From assembly GCA_020744425.1 (NCBI GenBank), contig JAGMUV010000001.1, positions 5,456,001-5,520,000 of the forward strand: a DNA stretch of 64,000 bases, given 5' to 3'. The notes under the pieces are model-generated. The model had not been told where the DNA came from and ran no database searches. It saw only the letters and a list, made by a program, of their open reading frames with translations. Each line of letters opens with the position of its first letter. Positions within the stretch are counted from its first letter, which is position 1. This stretch comes from Dactylonectria macrodidyma. Its lineage: Eukaryota > Ascomycota > Sordariomycetes > Hypocreales > Nectriaceae. A program made the translations under genes and the position numbers. This document shows positions 1 through 11,492 of this stretch, piece after piece.

Positions 1-897
1 CATAGAATGGTGCAGAGGAATGTGCTGCAAGGGATGGTACAATAGCTAAGACACGACGATTGGGTGACAATGCCAGTAATCCCTGCGACGTGGCTCACAC
101 TTCTCGCCCGAGGCAGAAGCAGGCTTTCTGACCTTGTTGAAGTTCTGTACTTTGAGGAGGATTAGCAGTCATCAGCACCAGTCACTACCGGACTGTCATT
201 GGCGACGTTCTAGAACGCAACGTGACATAGCCCCCCTAGAAGGAGGTCGAGGCTTTGTCCCTCAACACAGCCCTTACTGAACAGCAGCCCTAACAGCGGA
301 AACTTCAACATGGTGCTCGTCTCCATGAGTTGATCCTTGGCAAGCGGCCCGCTAGACGTCTGCGGCTGAGCCGCCACGAAACGGTGAACCCCACGAGCCA
401 CGCGGCCCGCCATCCTTGTAGGCGAAAATCGTAGGCATCAACTTATCGTCTCCCATGATTCCCTGAAGCCGTCCTGGCTGGTTCTCATCTCGAGCGTTTG
501 CGAGTCCGTGGTAGTTGCGAGGTTTCAGCTATCGTTCAATCAGTATTCCACATGACGTCGTCGAGCCAACCAGGGCTAGCGGGCTTCCTCAGGCTTGGGG
601 CCTTACTCAGGATTGCCAGGCTTGCCAGCGTCATGATGCATTGATCACTGACTGCCGGGCGGAATATGAAGAACCTCCCTCCTCTTGGAAGGTTCCCGAT
701 TGGAGCACCAGAAGTATGCAATTAAAACAAACTTCAAAACTTTCAGAAACTCCCAACGTCTCGCACCAACACTGATGAAAATCGTATTTGCCAAAGAGAT
801 GTTGTATGTACTATGTACAGCTGACGTGGAAGCGCTCATGAACTCGTCCAACCTACTCCCAACTCCCTCACGTGCCCCTTCTCTTCCTACCCTCTAA
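1..897. other. Intergenic; no supported gene
   Basis: Only short overlapping open frames on both strands. A minus-strand frame ending near 345 (reading leftward from about 480) could be the tail of a gene, but it shows no recognisable domain or clear splice sites. The right end holds the lipase 3' flank. Confidence 0.5.
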
Positions 898-3016
898 TCA
901 CTTCTTCCTCTTCTTGAGAGAGGTATCCTTATTCTGATCTGGTAGGCTTGCGACACCGCCCGTCACCACGCCCGTCACCACTCCCCCGACAGCTCGGCTT
1001 GTCCCAATGCTGATGCCTCGTCCATCCCGCATACTGTCAACACTGATGTTGCTCCCAACGCTTCCTCGTCGTAATCCACTGCTTCGAACCCTCTTCGTAG
1101 TCGGAGATTCGCGGCCATCTGTCCCCCCATCGCCAGAGTCATTCTCCAATACTCGTGGCGTAGCCGGGCGGGCGTCTTCGTCCTCAACTGCAGGGAGATT
1201 GAACCTCAGCCGCGCTGAGTTCACCGAAGAATTGTTCACAGTTGCCTCCCGCGCTCGGTGAGGAGTAGGTGGACCACCACCCGCAGCTTCACTAGCGGCC
1301 AAGGTGGAAGCCTCGCTCTCGCTGCCTCGCTGTGAAAATGCAAAAGGGTAACCTGAGCCGACAAGACTTTCCTGCCTCGTGATGTAGTACCTGTCGTATT
1401 CTTCCTTGGAGTGTTCCGCGTCCGTGAAGCTGTTGAGGGCATCAAACACATGCTGGAAGACTTGCGTGTCAACATCCCGAGCCCACAGGAAGTCGAGATG
1501 TTCGTAATGTGGAATTTCAGTGGCCACTGTTTGAGGTGGCAACTCCTTGAGCATAGCCTTAATATCCACCAAGGAGTCGCTGCCGCCATACACCAAGACA
1601 ATCGGTGTCTTAATGTTTCGGGTTGGGTACTTGGCCACCTTGGAATACTTGTTGGTTGAAGTGACACTCATCGGCTGGTGAACATCATCATCGTACATCT
1701 GGAAGCACTTATTTCGAATGATTTGAAACCAATGGACGACACTTTTGGTGCTCGTGAAAGAATACAGATGCGGGTATGCGGCCAGTTTTTGACTTGCCGA
1801 GATGTTCTTAGTCTGCCAGTTGAATAGGAAAGAGAGACCCATGTCGATGAGTTGGCTGAATATGGGTGGGTATAGGAGAGTCTCCCACATAGTAGCCGAG
1901 CTTAGGATGGACCGGCGACCGAATAACAGGAACAGGACCTGGGGAGATGCCTTAACCAAGGAATCGACAATTCCATTTGAAAGGCCTGCTGGAGACATGG
2001 CTGGAGCAAGTGCGATGAAGACATTGACCTGATTGTTAAGTTTAGGATGAATGGCTAGAGTTGCGAATGCCTGCGCCGTGCCTTGCGAGAAGCCGATGTA
2101 CGACAGACTCTCTTGTCGGGTGGTTTCGAGGATGTAAGCGATGCTATCCGGGATATCATGAAATGCGAATTCATCGATGGAAAAGTCCCAGAATTTGACA
2201 GAGGTGGGTGAGCGGTGAATCGACTTCTTCGAATACTTGTTTCCGCGATTGTTGCCGAACTGGGCCGCCAATTAGCGAGATCCTTATTGATATTGACAGG
2301 CTCAAACTTACCCAAACATCGAAGCCTCTTTCAACCAACTCAAACGGGAGGCATCTCTGCTCATCAGTGAGAGATACCCATACTTCTGAGTTCATGAGCA
2401 GGCCATGGTGCAAATACGCGACCCTCTTCTTAGCACTTAGCGGTCCATCGTTCACCTTGCGCCCCTCTTCACCCTTCCTCCATTGCAGTCGGTGGAGGCC
2501 AAGAAGATATCCGTCCTTGGTCTGCGCAATGTGTTCTTCGGCTTCGTATCCCCATATCCGGCATAGCTCTACAAAGTCGGGTGCATCTCGAACTGAGTCT
2601 GATATTGCTGTCGTGGAATGTCAACAGATGCGCAAACTAGGAGAGTGGAAGACTGACATTTGCGTCGATTCTCGGCCCTTTTCCGAGCAGGCGTCGTGAA
2701 TCGATTAAAAATTCGGCGCGATGCTTGGTAGAAGAGCGAAACAAGGAACGGCGCTGTTAGGTTCGCAGTCAGCTCAGGCCTTATTCCAGACCGCCAAACC
2801 AGGGACCACCTGACTTACGCAGAGCCAATGTCAAGACGCGAATAAGGGCTTCGAGCCCAACGAGGATAAAGGACCCAAAGAGCGCCAAATACTCGGTGCT
2901 GCGCCAATCACGGGTCAGTAATCGGATCGACCTCGTGTGTGATATCGCGTTGGAGAGTCGACAGTCAAGGGGGGTCAAACTCACGGATGCAGTCTCCCTA
3001 GGAACGGAACGGGCAT
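898..3016 (-). CDS. Steryl ester hydrolase-type acid lipase, membrane-anchored (TGL1/YEH-like)
   Basis: Alpha/beta-hydrolase of the AB-hydrolase-associated lipase family, which hydrolyses steryl esters or triacylglycerols at lipid droplets or ER. Five exons: 3016-2985, 2898-2819, 2753-2658, 2607-2312 and 2259-898, joining in frame to 621 aa. The start at 3016 is chosen because its short exon (MPVPFLGRLHP) splices in phase into a hydrophobic N-terminal segment (LFGSFILVGLEALIRVLTLAL). The Abhydro_lipase region follows (FVELCRIWGYEAEEH, then DGYLLGLHRL), then HHGLLMNSEVW (oxyanion region), GNNRGNKYS, the nucleophile motif GFSQGT (Ser about 226), YGGSDSLVD (Asp) and PHYEHLDFLW (His). The C-terminal ~170 residues are low-complexity, Ser/Arg-rich and end in lysines. 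Family assignment is firm; exact substrate is inferred. Confidence 0.9.
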
Positions 3017-3689
3017 GGCGATGCGATCTCGACGAGATCTCGAACCAGGTCAAGAGTCAGAAAACTGCCAAGACGGCGCTGCGGCCAGGCCTGAAGCGCG
3101 GAAGATGGAATTGATTCCTCTTCCAGGATTCGGTGGTTCAGTGATTTGGCGGCGGTTGGATGAAAGGTTGAGAAGCTGGCGAGGTGATGTCACATGCCAT
3201 TCTGGGACAACCTGGACAAAAGTCATGACCTCAGTCTCCAGCGGGTTAGGCGAGATTCGATCCAATTGATTGGAACCACACAATCGACGATTGATCACAG
3301 ATAGCAAACGAGAACAGGGAATCGAGGAGGGATACATTTTTATTTTTATTTTTGAGAACAAGTGCGACATTCAAGGATCCCTCCCCTAAGAGCTCCTCTC
3401 TCTGGCTTGTCTTTTGAGACACTCTCATATCGAACGGTTATCTATCCCACGCCATGTGGCGCATACACTCGCTCTACGCTGGGACACTGGAAGATCCAGG
3501 CACAACTTATTCTCCACTAAAGGAGGCTGCGGCGTTGTGTGGCTAGAGCACCTCAAACGCCACACTTGGTATACCCCTCCAACCAATCGCAGCGGGACCG
3601 CATAAGCACCTATGTCGAAGCCTCGCCAGCTTTTTGATCTGGTCCATCACCTGAGCTGAGCTCACTTTGACGAACAAAGCCCGCCCAAG
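3017..3689. promoter_or_regulatory. Divergent intergenic region, lipase/PET191
   Basis: 673 bp between two genes reading outward, so it should hold both promoters. A short T-rich stretch lies near 3338-3355. No conserved box can be assigned with confidence. Confidence 0.4.
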
Positions 3690-4169
3690 ATGCCCAGCTC
3701 GTGTAAAGAACTGCGTACGAAAACCCGCAATGGCATGTGCCGAGCTCGTATGGATCATGACTGACATTTTCCCGCTCTCACAGGCGACGCTCTCGCGCAG
3801 TGCCTCCAAGAATCCGACTGCGTTATGGTCGACCGCAACAAAGCCGGTGACTGCCTCCGCGAACCCCTCGTCGACACCCTTCCCCTCAAATGCCGCCAGC
3901 TCAAGAAGGGCTTTGGCGACTGCAAGCGCGGCATGGTAGATATGCGCAAGCGATTTCGCGGCAACATGCCCGTACAGTACCGCACCATGGAGCAGGCGGA
4001 GCAAGGCAAGGGCTACCAGTTGTATGCTGGCAAGCCGGCCTTTGCCGGCTCGGTCAGGGAGACGGACGGAAACGAGCCCATCCCGCAGGATTGGCGCGAT
4101 ATCGAAAACGAGAAGTATATGCTAGAGAAGCAGCAGCAGCAGCAGCAACAACAACAAGAGAAGAAGTGA
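3690..4169 (+). CDS. PET191: Mitochondrial cytochrome c oxidase assembly factor Pet191
   Basis: Small CHCH-type protein of the mitochondrial intermembrane space needed for complex IV assembly. Two exons: 3690-3714 (MPSSCKEL plus one base) and 3784-4169, with a 69-bp GTACGA...CAG intron; 136 aa. The cysteine pattern of the family is intact: CX9C (CKELRDALAQC), CX10C (CVMVDRNKAGDC), then CX9C (CRQLKKGFGDC), followed by the hallmark KRGMVDMRKRFRGNMP. The conserved MPSSCK start fixes the initiation codon. The oddity is a run of nine glutamines before the terminal EKK. It sits divergent to the lipase. Confidence 0.92.
4129..4163 (+). repeat. CAG/CAA repeat (poly-Q) at the PET191 C-terminus
   Basis: Uninterrupted CAG then CAA codons encode nine Gln residues directly before the stop region. 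This is a likely length-polymorphic microsatellite. Confidence 0.85.
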
Positions 4170-5485
4170 GAGCATCGGGTTGGCGTTAACATGGTGGCGT
4201 CAGGATGCCGTCCCAACACGCAAATTGGCGTGCGAGTACACATATTGTGCGCTCGAATCTCAATCGCCATCGCCCTATTAGATCCGGGTTCCTGGGCATA
4301 TAAGTGGATGGCATGCGATGCGCCGATTCAGCAGACCGGCACCTCGACAAGGTAGTCGACCGCGGCTCTGCGGATCTGGCTTGTGGCGTGTCACCCCTCC
4401 TCCCTCATTCACAAGGTGTACGAGTAATATTCTGTATCTTAGCCTGCTATTTATGTGTAACACCAACATCACGAATTAGGAGACACGAGCCACTATCGAT
4501 CTACGTTCCAATGGCATGGGTCACACACACGCCACACGCTTGGTGCGCTCGTCTAGAAATGCATGGCCAACAAGGAATTTTTTTACATGTTGTGGACATT
4601 AAATCTTGCAACGAAACTCAAGACATCTCGCCATGAATTGTTGGTCAATGACCCAGCACTCGATGCTCTCCTCGTATCGGCGTAAAATAAAGGACAGAGT
4701 TAAGGATTAACTCCTAATATTTGCTCCAAGCTAATTAGTGTGCTACCTTTCCTCCTCTTGACAGGTTTTATTGATCCATGCCCTGCGTGTAACTCTCAAA
4801 CCCCCTAAACTCTACCGCATTTGGCACTACGGCTGACGGTCTAGAACAAAAGAAGATGGTTGCAGCGCAGCGGTAGCGAATTGATAACCCAGACCCCCGA
4901 GATGGAAATTGCTCCCGTGCTTGCTCGCAGCCTCAGCGCCCTGCCAGGCAAGTAATTCATCAGTGAGCAGCATACCTGGGAAGAAAAACGCCCGGTATTA
5001 TCGCAGTACCTAGTATTTCCATTGGCAAAGGCACCCAACCAGACAACCAGATGGACGGCAACGACCCATTTTAGTCCTAAACCGGAATCCTTCGCTACCT
5101 GCGAGTCCCTTGACTCCCTGTCAATCTTTCCCTGGCCTTCTCCAGACTCCCTCCCTCCCTCATCAAACTGGCCCGTGTCTTTTTTTGCCGTTACTTTTAT
5201 GCTTGTTCAAGAAGCGACGGCGCCTGACCTGCTGCCTGCGACCTCGTCCTCCCGCTGCGTTGGTCGCGTTTGCGCCATCGATTCTCTCCCTTTCAACTCT
5301 CCACACTCGCCGTATCGCCTCTCCGCGTACCACCCGCCAAACCTCGTCCCGTCCCGCCTCTCCGCGTATTGCATCCGTCTGCAATCTTCGCCCGACGCCA
5401 CAGCGACGGAGTTATCGCGTGAGTGACCTCATCATTCTTCACCACCTCCCCACGGCTCTGGGATAGGTCCCGTGCCTCTGGCAGC
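4170..5485. other. Intergenic; promoter and leader of the PPN2-like gene
   Basis: 1.3 kb without a supported gene. The right half (about 5100-5480) is pyrimidine-rich (CTCCCTCCCTCATC and similar tracts), typical of fungal 5' leaders. A possible TATA-like stretch (GGCATATAAG) lies at 4296-4305 but has no gene to serve. Confidence 0.4.
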
Positions 5486-7069
5486 ATGGTCATGATCGGC
5501 GCCGCACAGCGGCGGCTCCTCGTCTTGACGTCGACCATCTTCTTCGTCGCGAGCCTCTACTTCTGCGTCAACCGTCTCCTCTCCACGACGTCTCTCAGTC
5601 CGTCACTACAACCACCAGTGCCGGCTCCCACCAGGGTCTTCGAAGTCCCCGATGCCCCCGAGGCACCCAATGCCCCTGAGGCCCCCGAGAAACCCGAGGA
5701 ACCCGAGGAACCTAAGGCACCTGAGGCACCTGAGACACCTGAGGCCCCCGAGAAGCCCGACACCCCCGTGATCCCCAGCAAACCCTTGCCCTCTATTCAT
5801 GTCGAATTCTCCAAGGCCGACCTCCCCATGTCTTTCGGAACATTCGCCAGACCGGGCTATGATGGTATCAACATGCTGGCCGAGCTCCCGAACGAGCTCG
5901 TTCCGACTAAAGCGAACGGACGAAGGTTAATAGTCATTGGAGACATTCACGGCATGATCGACCCCCTCAACGAGCTCCTTCAGAAGACCGAATTTAATTC
6001 CGCGCACGATCACATCATCTCTGTCGGTGACATGGTCAACAAGGGCCCCAAATCATCCGATGTCGTCAGCCGCCTCATGGAACTCAAAGCCAGCGCCGTC
6101 CGTGGCAACCACGAAGATCGCGTGCTAGTAGCGTGGACTGCTCTCAATCAACAGCAGGGTGTGCAAGCATTGCTTGACTCGGACTTTGCCTCACAGCAAA
6201 GGGGTGAGAATTTGGATCGCAAGACGGCACGCAGTCTTAATGATACACAGATCCAGTGGCTCAAGAGCCTCCCTGTCATCCTGACTGTTGACCCTATGTC
6301 AACGTACATTGTGCACGCCGGCCTCGTCCCTAGCGTCTCCCTCGCACAGCAAGATCCATGGGCCGTCATGAACATGCGAACTATGCGCTTCCCTCGCGTA
6401 GAGTTCCGCGAGGAGGAGGAGACAAAGAGACGCAAGGCGGAGGAAAAGAAAAAGCAGGAGGAAGAGAAGAAGAAGCAGGAAGAGGCGGAGAAGAAGAAGC
6501 AGGAGGTCCAACAACGCGGTCCAGGCCCAGTCAAACGCAACAGGTACCACAGGAGAGACGAGGACTCCGAAGACTTCAACCGTAGCGCTGAAGCTGGTTT
6601 CTTGAAAGCCGCCGCGAGCGCTGCTGCTACCCCTACTACCGCAGAGAGCATTGCCACCTCAGTATCAACATCAACCTCGACCTCGATCCTGAACGCCGAA
6701 GATGCCGGAGAAGCTCGTACCGACGACGAGCCCGAGATCGGCGACAGCAAATTCACGGCCACCGGAGTCACTTCCCCAGAGTCCACGCTGCTAACCCAAC
6801 CCGACCACGACGTTTGGATCCCTGTCGACACCCGTGTTGGCGAACCCTGGTCCAACGTCTGGAACCACTTCCAGAAGAAGATCCCCAAGTCCGAGCGCCG
6901 ATCCATCATCTACGGCCACGATGCCCACCGCGGCTATCAGGAAGGCTCATACTCCTTCGGCCTCGACTCGGGCTGCGTCAAGGGTGACACTCTGACCGCA
7001 CTCGTTATCGAGGCAAGAAACGGCGGCTGGAGCTACGAGACGGTCCACGTTGGCTGCACTGCGCCCTAA
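5486..7069 (+). CDS. Ppn2-like calcineurin-type phosphoesterase (endopolyphosphatase family), membrane-anchored
   Basis: 527 aa, single exon. The ATG at 5486 is preferred over an in-frame ATG at 5423 because it places a signal-anchor right at the N-terminus (RRLLVLTSTIFFVASLYFCV, about residues 8-27). Then comes a Pro/Glu/Ala stalk of PEAP/PEKP-type repeats (about 50-95) and an ApaH-like metallophosphatase: GDIHG (about 151), GDMVNKGPKS, GNHED (about 206), HAGL and a late YGHDAHRG (about 474). Between HAGL and YGHD the domain is split by a highly charged E/K-rich coiled coil (about 308-345) and a Ser/Thr/Ala-rich linker. Yeast Ppn2 is a vacuolar Zn-dependent endopolyphosphatase with the same layout. 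Polyphosphate as substrate is inferred from the family. Confidence 0.82.
   Translation: MVMIGAAQRRLLVLTSTIFFVASLYFCVNRLLSTTSLSPSLQPPVPAPTRVFEVPDAPEAPNAPEAPEKPEEPEEPKAPEAPETPEAPEKPDTPVIPSKPLPSIHVEFSKADLPMSFGTFARPGYDGINMLAELPNELVPTKANGRRLIVIGDIHGMIDPLNELLQKTEFNSAHDHIISVGDMVNKGPKSSDVVSRLMELKASAVRGNHEDRVLVAWTALNQQQGVQALLDSDFASQQRGENLDRKTARSLNDTQIQWLKSLPVILTVDPMSTYIVHAGLVPSVSLAQQDPWAVMNMRTMRFPRVEFREEEETKRRKAEEKKKQEEEKKKQEEAEKKKQEVQQRGPGPVKRNRYHRRDEDSEDFNRSAEAGFLKAAASAAATPTTAESIATSVSTSTSTSILNAEDAGEARTDDEPEIGDSKFTATGVTSPESTLLTQPDHDVWIPVDTRVGEPWSNVWNHFQKKIPKSERRSIIYGHDAHRGYQEGSYSFGLDSGCVKGDTLTALVIEARNGGWSYETVHVGCTAP
5638..5775 (+). repeat. Pro-Glu-Ala codon repeat in the PPN2-like gene
   Basis: Imperfect 9-12 nt units (CCCGAGGCACC-like) encode PEAP/PEKP/PEEP repeats between the membrane anchor and the catalytic domain. 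Confidence 0.8.
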
Positions 7070-7872
7070 GGCAGCAACGGCTACGGCCTGTGGTGGCGGT
7101 GATGAAAACATCGCACGAGACATCGCATACCCTTGCCAATACATGTTGCGGCTGAAGGGTTGTTTGCAATTGATATAGAAGTGAAGTTGGTTTTGACCAA
7201 AAGGCGCGATATTGGCGTTTGGGTTTGCTGCGGGTTCGAGCCGACGGAAAACAAAAAACCAAATGAAGTATGTCGAATATGAGTTCTGTATGACGTACAA
7301 CCTGAGCTTGCGTCGATGTCATGTTCCAGGGGGTTTCGTCTTGTGCAAGTACGTGACTCCGTCTCGGACAGGCATTGGAAACGCAACTGGAATAATGCTG
7401 GCAACATGTTACGGCTTAATATATGTAGTCTATAGGTAGTGTTCTAAAGATTTTCATGTTCAACCTGAATGGCTTTTAACGCTGGACTACCCTATATCTC
7501 ACTACTAAGGATGTGAGAACCTAACTTTCCTTCATCTACTAAGAAGGGATTGAATGTGTGGACATTGTCATAAAAGCGTACGTGGGATCGTCGCTAATTG
7601 AGCATTGGGTAAATAGAACGCACCTAGTTAGAGGTCATAATAAAGAGCGACAGCTCGATCATTTTTGTTCGCCGAGAGAAGTCCTAGCCAAATTTCGTGA
7701 TGGGTTGTCTAGGAAATGACTACTAAGCACAACCTCTTCGATACGTCCAGTCAATCAAACCTATGATTCAACCCTCAAGTCATACAAGATGGTGCTCATA
7801 TTTCACTTTATTTAGATATTTACTTTTTTCCTTCATTACCCATTCGTAAGACATTAAACCCCCGGAATTAAA
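7070..7872. other. Convergent intergenic region
   Basis: 803 bp between two 3' ends. It is moderately AT-rich, with no conserved frame; presumed 3' UTRs and terminators of both genes. Confidence 0.45.
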
Positions 7873-9460
7873 TTAGGCAATCTTTTGCTTGATGATATCC
7901 TTCAGGGTAATGGCGTCGGCAGCGAACTTGCTGATTCCCTCGCGCAGCTTCTCAACGGCCATCTGGTCCTCGTTGAAGTCAAATCGGAAGATAGCCTCGT
8001 TGTTGATATAGGTCTTCTTCTCGAGGTCCAGGGCAGAAGCCTCGGCGGCGTCGAGCTTCTTGGGGACATCCTCAGTGGAGTTAAGGAGGTCCTCGAGGAG
8101 GCCAGGCTATGGAAAGTGTCAGTACTAGTTCATCTTGACGACAGCCGCGAATGGGTGTAAGCTGGCTCGGAGACTTACGGAGATGGTCAGGTAATCGCAG
8201 CCAGCAAGCTCAGTGATCTCGCCAGTGTTGCGGAAGGAAGCACCCATGACAATGGTCTTGTAGCCGAACTTCTTGTAGTAGTTGTAGATGGCCTTGACGG
8301 AAGAGACACCGGGATCGGCTTCCTTGGCGTACTCCTGCTTGGTGTGGGCCTTGAACCAATCCAGGATACGGCCGACGAAGGGGGAGATGAGGTAGGCACC
8401 GGCCTCGGCGGCAGCAACGGCCTGGACGAGGGAGAACATGAGGGTAAGGTTGGTGTTGATACCGTGGTCGCGCTGGAGGATCTCGGCAGCCTTGATACCC
8501 TCCCAGGTAGCAGCAACCTTGATCAGAATGCGATCCTTGGAGATACCTTGCTCCTTGTAGAGCTATTTGGCGGCGTAAGTAAATTGTTTGAGGGCGCAAA
8601 CTCATTATGAATTCGATAGGGGAATTGCCTACCTCGATGATGCGAAGAGCCTTCTTGACGGAAGCCTCGGTATCGAAAGAGAACTGGGCATCGACCTCAG
8701 TGGAGACCTTGCCAGGGACGATGGCGAGAATCTCGCGGCCGAATTCGACCAGGAGACGGTCGAGGGCGGCATCAACCTGCTCGTCGATAGGGCCGCTCTG
8801 CTGCTTGCCGTACTCGGCGGCAGCATCGATCAGCTTCGCGTACTCGGGCTTCTTGGAAGCGGCGAGAATGAGGGAGGGGTTGGTGGTGGCATCCTGGGGC
8901 TTGTACTTGGCAATGGCTGTAAGAAATTGTGAGCTTCGGATTCAAAGAGTAGACAATCGCCATTCAGGTGGGGTGGAGGTGAGGAGAGGCGGCCTTGAGG
9001 CAAAATGGCTTCGCGACGGCGCCATCGTGATATCGCGAGACGACGCCAAGGGACCGAAGAAGAGGGGAGACTAACAAGCAAAGTCACCTAGCGAATGACA
9101 GTTAGCAATGCGAGGTGGTTGAGGAGGGAGGTGAGGTAATTACCAGAGTCGGACACGACAACCTACAGGTCGCAAAGAAAGCTGGCGGTTAGCGACTGGT
9201 TCTCATGATCGGAGCTGTCTGGATGAGAGGGCACGAGGGGGAATCGCTGAACAAAACTCGCCGAGAACGCCGAGAGTAGCGACACCTAGGGAATGACACA
9301 ACACTAGCCATGATGTTGTGTCTCAGTAGGCATCGAGCTCGAACTCAAGCTCGGGAGTCGCAAAGCTCACGGTGTAGCATCATCATGGAGGGGCAAATGA
9401 GTGAATGGCGGGGTCACGTACAGTGCCGGTGGCCTTGAGCTGATCCAGAGAGGTGGACAT
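7873..9460 (-). CDS. TAL1: Transaldolase
   Basis: Enzyme of the non-oxidative pentose phosphate pathway (sedoheptulose-7-P + glyceraldehyde-3-P to erythrose-4-P + fructose-6-P), cytosolic. Six exons: 9460-9422, 9162-9144, 9087-9076, 8916-8633, 8562-8179 and 8106-7873; total 972 nt, 323 aa, the usual length. The start [13 protein letters not shown] is canonical. Conserved blocks include [10 protein letters not shown], the Schiff-base lysine region [46 protein letters not shown] and DYLTISPGLL. Exons 2 and 3 are only 19 and 12 nt, both with consensus splice sites, restoring VVVSDSGDFASIAKYKPQ. A pyrimidine-rich leader (on the coding strand) lies upstream, as in strongly expressed fungal genes. 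Confidence 0.95.
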
Positions 9461-11492
9461 ATTTGCGGTAGGAGAAATGGTGGTGGTTTTTTGAGAAGCT
9501 CTCGAAAGTGCAGCAAGAGCAATAATCGATTGAAAGATGAGCGTGTGAGAATGACGGAGAGAGAGAAAAGGAGGAAGAAGAGAGAGAAAAAATATTGGGA
9601 AACTGTCGGACCCAGAAGGGTTTTGGTTGGGATGAGAGTGGTGACCGACTCGCCGCGTCTGTGTCTGTGGCTCCTTCCCCTCGCCTCATCTCGCCGGACT
9701 GCCCCTCGACTTCCGCCGCCCTGGGGCCCCTCCCCCTCGTTCGTTCGCTCCTGCCTCCCCCAAACCCACAATTCCACCCCTCCATCCACGCTAGAATCCC
9801 GGTTCGGAGTGGGGCTCCCGATTGAAAGTCACACTGTACATTCAGGATACAGCATCTTTCACCTCACCTCAGTTAACCCAGTACCAGTCAACCCAGCCAA
9901 GCGAGTAATTATCGGCCCGCCAACGTCCATCATCGTCATATCAGCCATCATATCAGCCGTCCGTCATCCTTCATCAGCGAATGAATAATGCTATCGCCAT
10001 TGTCTAGTCCTGGAGTAGCCCATGAACTCGCCCCCCCTGCCCGATCTCCTGTTGCCCATTGTCGTCATACCGCACGCCGCCACACAACACAGCACATCGT
10101 TACAGGATCCCCCAAGACCCGCGCCAGCTGGGAGAGAGGAAAAAATTATTATGGGGATTTACATGTTATGATGACACGTTGGTAGTCTCGTCGTGGAAGC
10201 TGGTGCCGCCCATGCCACCCCCACCAAGAGTTCCAGCAGCGAGCGGCGGCACCGAGTAGCACCATTTGATCACCCACTACTTACTTACCTACTGTTAAGT
10301 GCCCCCCAGCTTCAAACCGGACGGTGAAGGGTGAAGCTCTGGAGTGGGGGTTGGCGCGGAGCACAGAACTCCGGCCTCTCGAACACTATCATTTCGGTGG
10401 ATGTAGCCTGTCAGTCGGCGCCTCGCCGCACCGACCGACACCGACAACGGACCCCACTGGCTCGCCTCAACCAGCCCCTCCAGTCTCAAACCAAGCAACA
10501 AAGACGGATTTCCCTCCCGCTGCTAGTATCCGTACCTCGCAGGCTGCATGGTACCTATACATACCTACTCAAGCCGAATTACACCCTGGAAAGGGCCTGG
10601 AACTGCCGCATTGGTACTTCCGTGGGTGCATTCATTCTTGTTTTGTTACTCCAGACAGAACCACACCTCACCCCCGCCCACCTACCTACCATGATGAATT
10701 AGATGACCATACTGCATCGCACGTGGTCCGAAAAACGGTCTCTGGGTGGCACCGTTGAAACTTTCATGCCTCAACTCACATTCGCATCCCAAATCCCCTC
10801 AATCAATCAATTGCGAGTCCAGACGCACTCGAAACCCGCGTCTCCGGGAGCCGCCGCGGAGAGAACTCCGACACTTCCGGTCTCTGCCTCAGCGGGTGGT
10901 GGCGTGCATGGCGAAACCCATCGAGCGACTGACGCTGCTTGAGACTAGTAAAAACACGACATGTCTCCCAAGAAACGCCGCGCCGGCCTGGAATGGTATC
11001 AGCCTGGTTCTGGCAACCTAGGATTCATGGAATCGAACAGAATCATCGATCTCCCGAGGCGGCCCTACCACCGTACTACGTGAACGCCGATGCGGTGCTT
11101 CCTACCACCCGTTCAATGTCATCGGGGCCCATATTTCCGTAGTCGCCTCCGTTGCTCTCGTCAAGTCCGCGCGAATAGGATTCATTGGGCGTTTTTCCCG
11201 ACCAGCCACTCCACCTTGGCATTCAACCGTTCTCATGCTATCCATGCTAATCACTCCTATCCCTGTGAGGTGGTCAACAATATCAACAATATCAGCGAAT
11301 ATGTTCCATTCACATGTACAGATCGCGAATTTCATTCAATGTACCGCAGACAGTTGCTGGAAAAAAGACGCTTTTTTGTTTCGTGCCCTCCTAATGCCGT
11401 AACCAAGCTATGCGTTCTTTTTGGTTACCATATATATAACCTAATCACCTCATACCCACCCATGCTCATCCTCACTCTCATGGCTAAGCAGC
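9461..11492. promoter_or_regulatory. Transaldolase promoter and long intergenic region
   Basis: 2.0 kb without a supported gene. A GA-rich tract at about 9545-9595 is a CT-rich leader on the transaldolase strand. The rest carries only overlapping, unconserved frames. Confidence 0.45.

Noticed and set aside
5557..5800. Minus-strand frames rich in GASG/LGGLRCL resembling collagen-like repeats
   Set aside because: They are the antisense shadow of the PEAP repeat in the PPN2-like gene.
6148..6909. 253-aa minus-strand open frame
   Set aside because: Lies wholly antisense to the conserved phosphatase; composition is that of a shadow frame.
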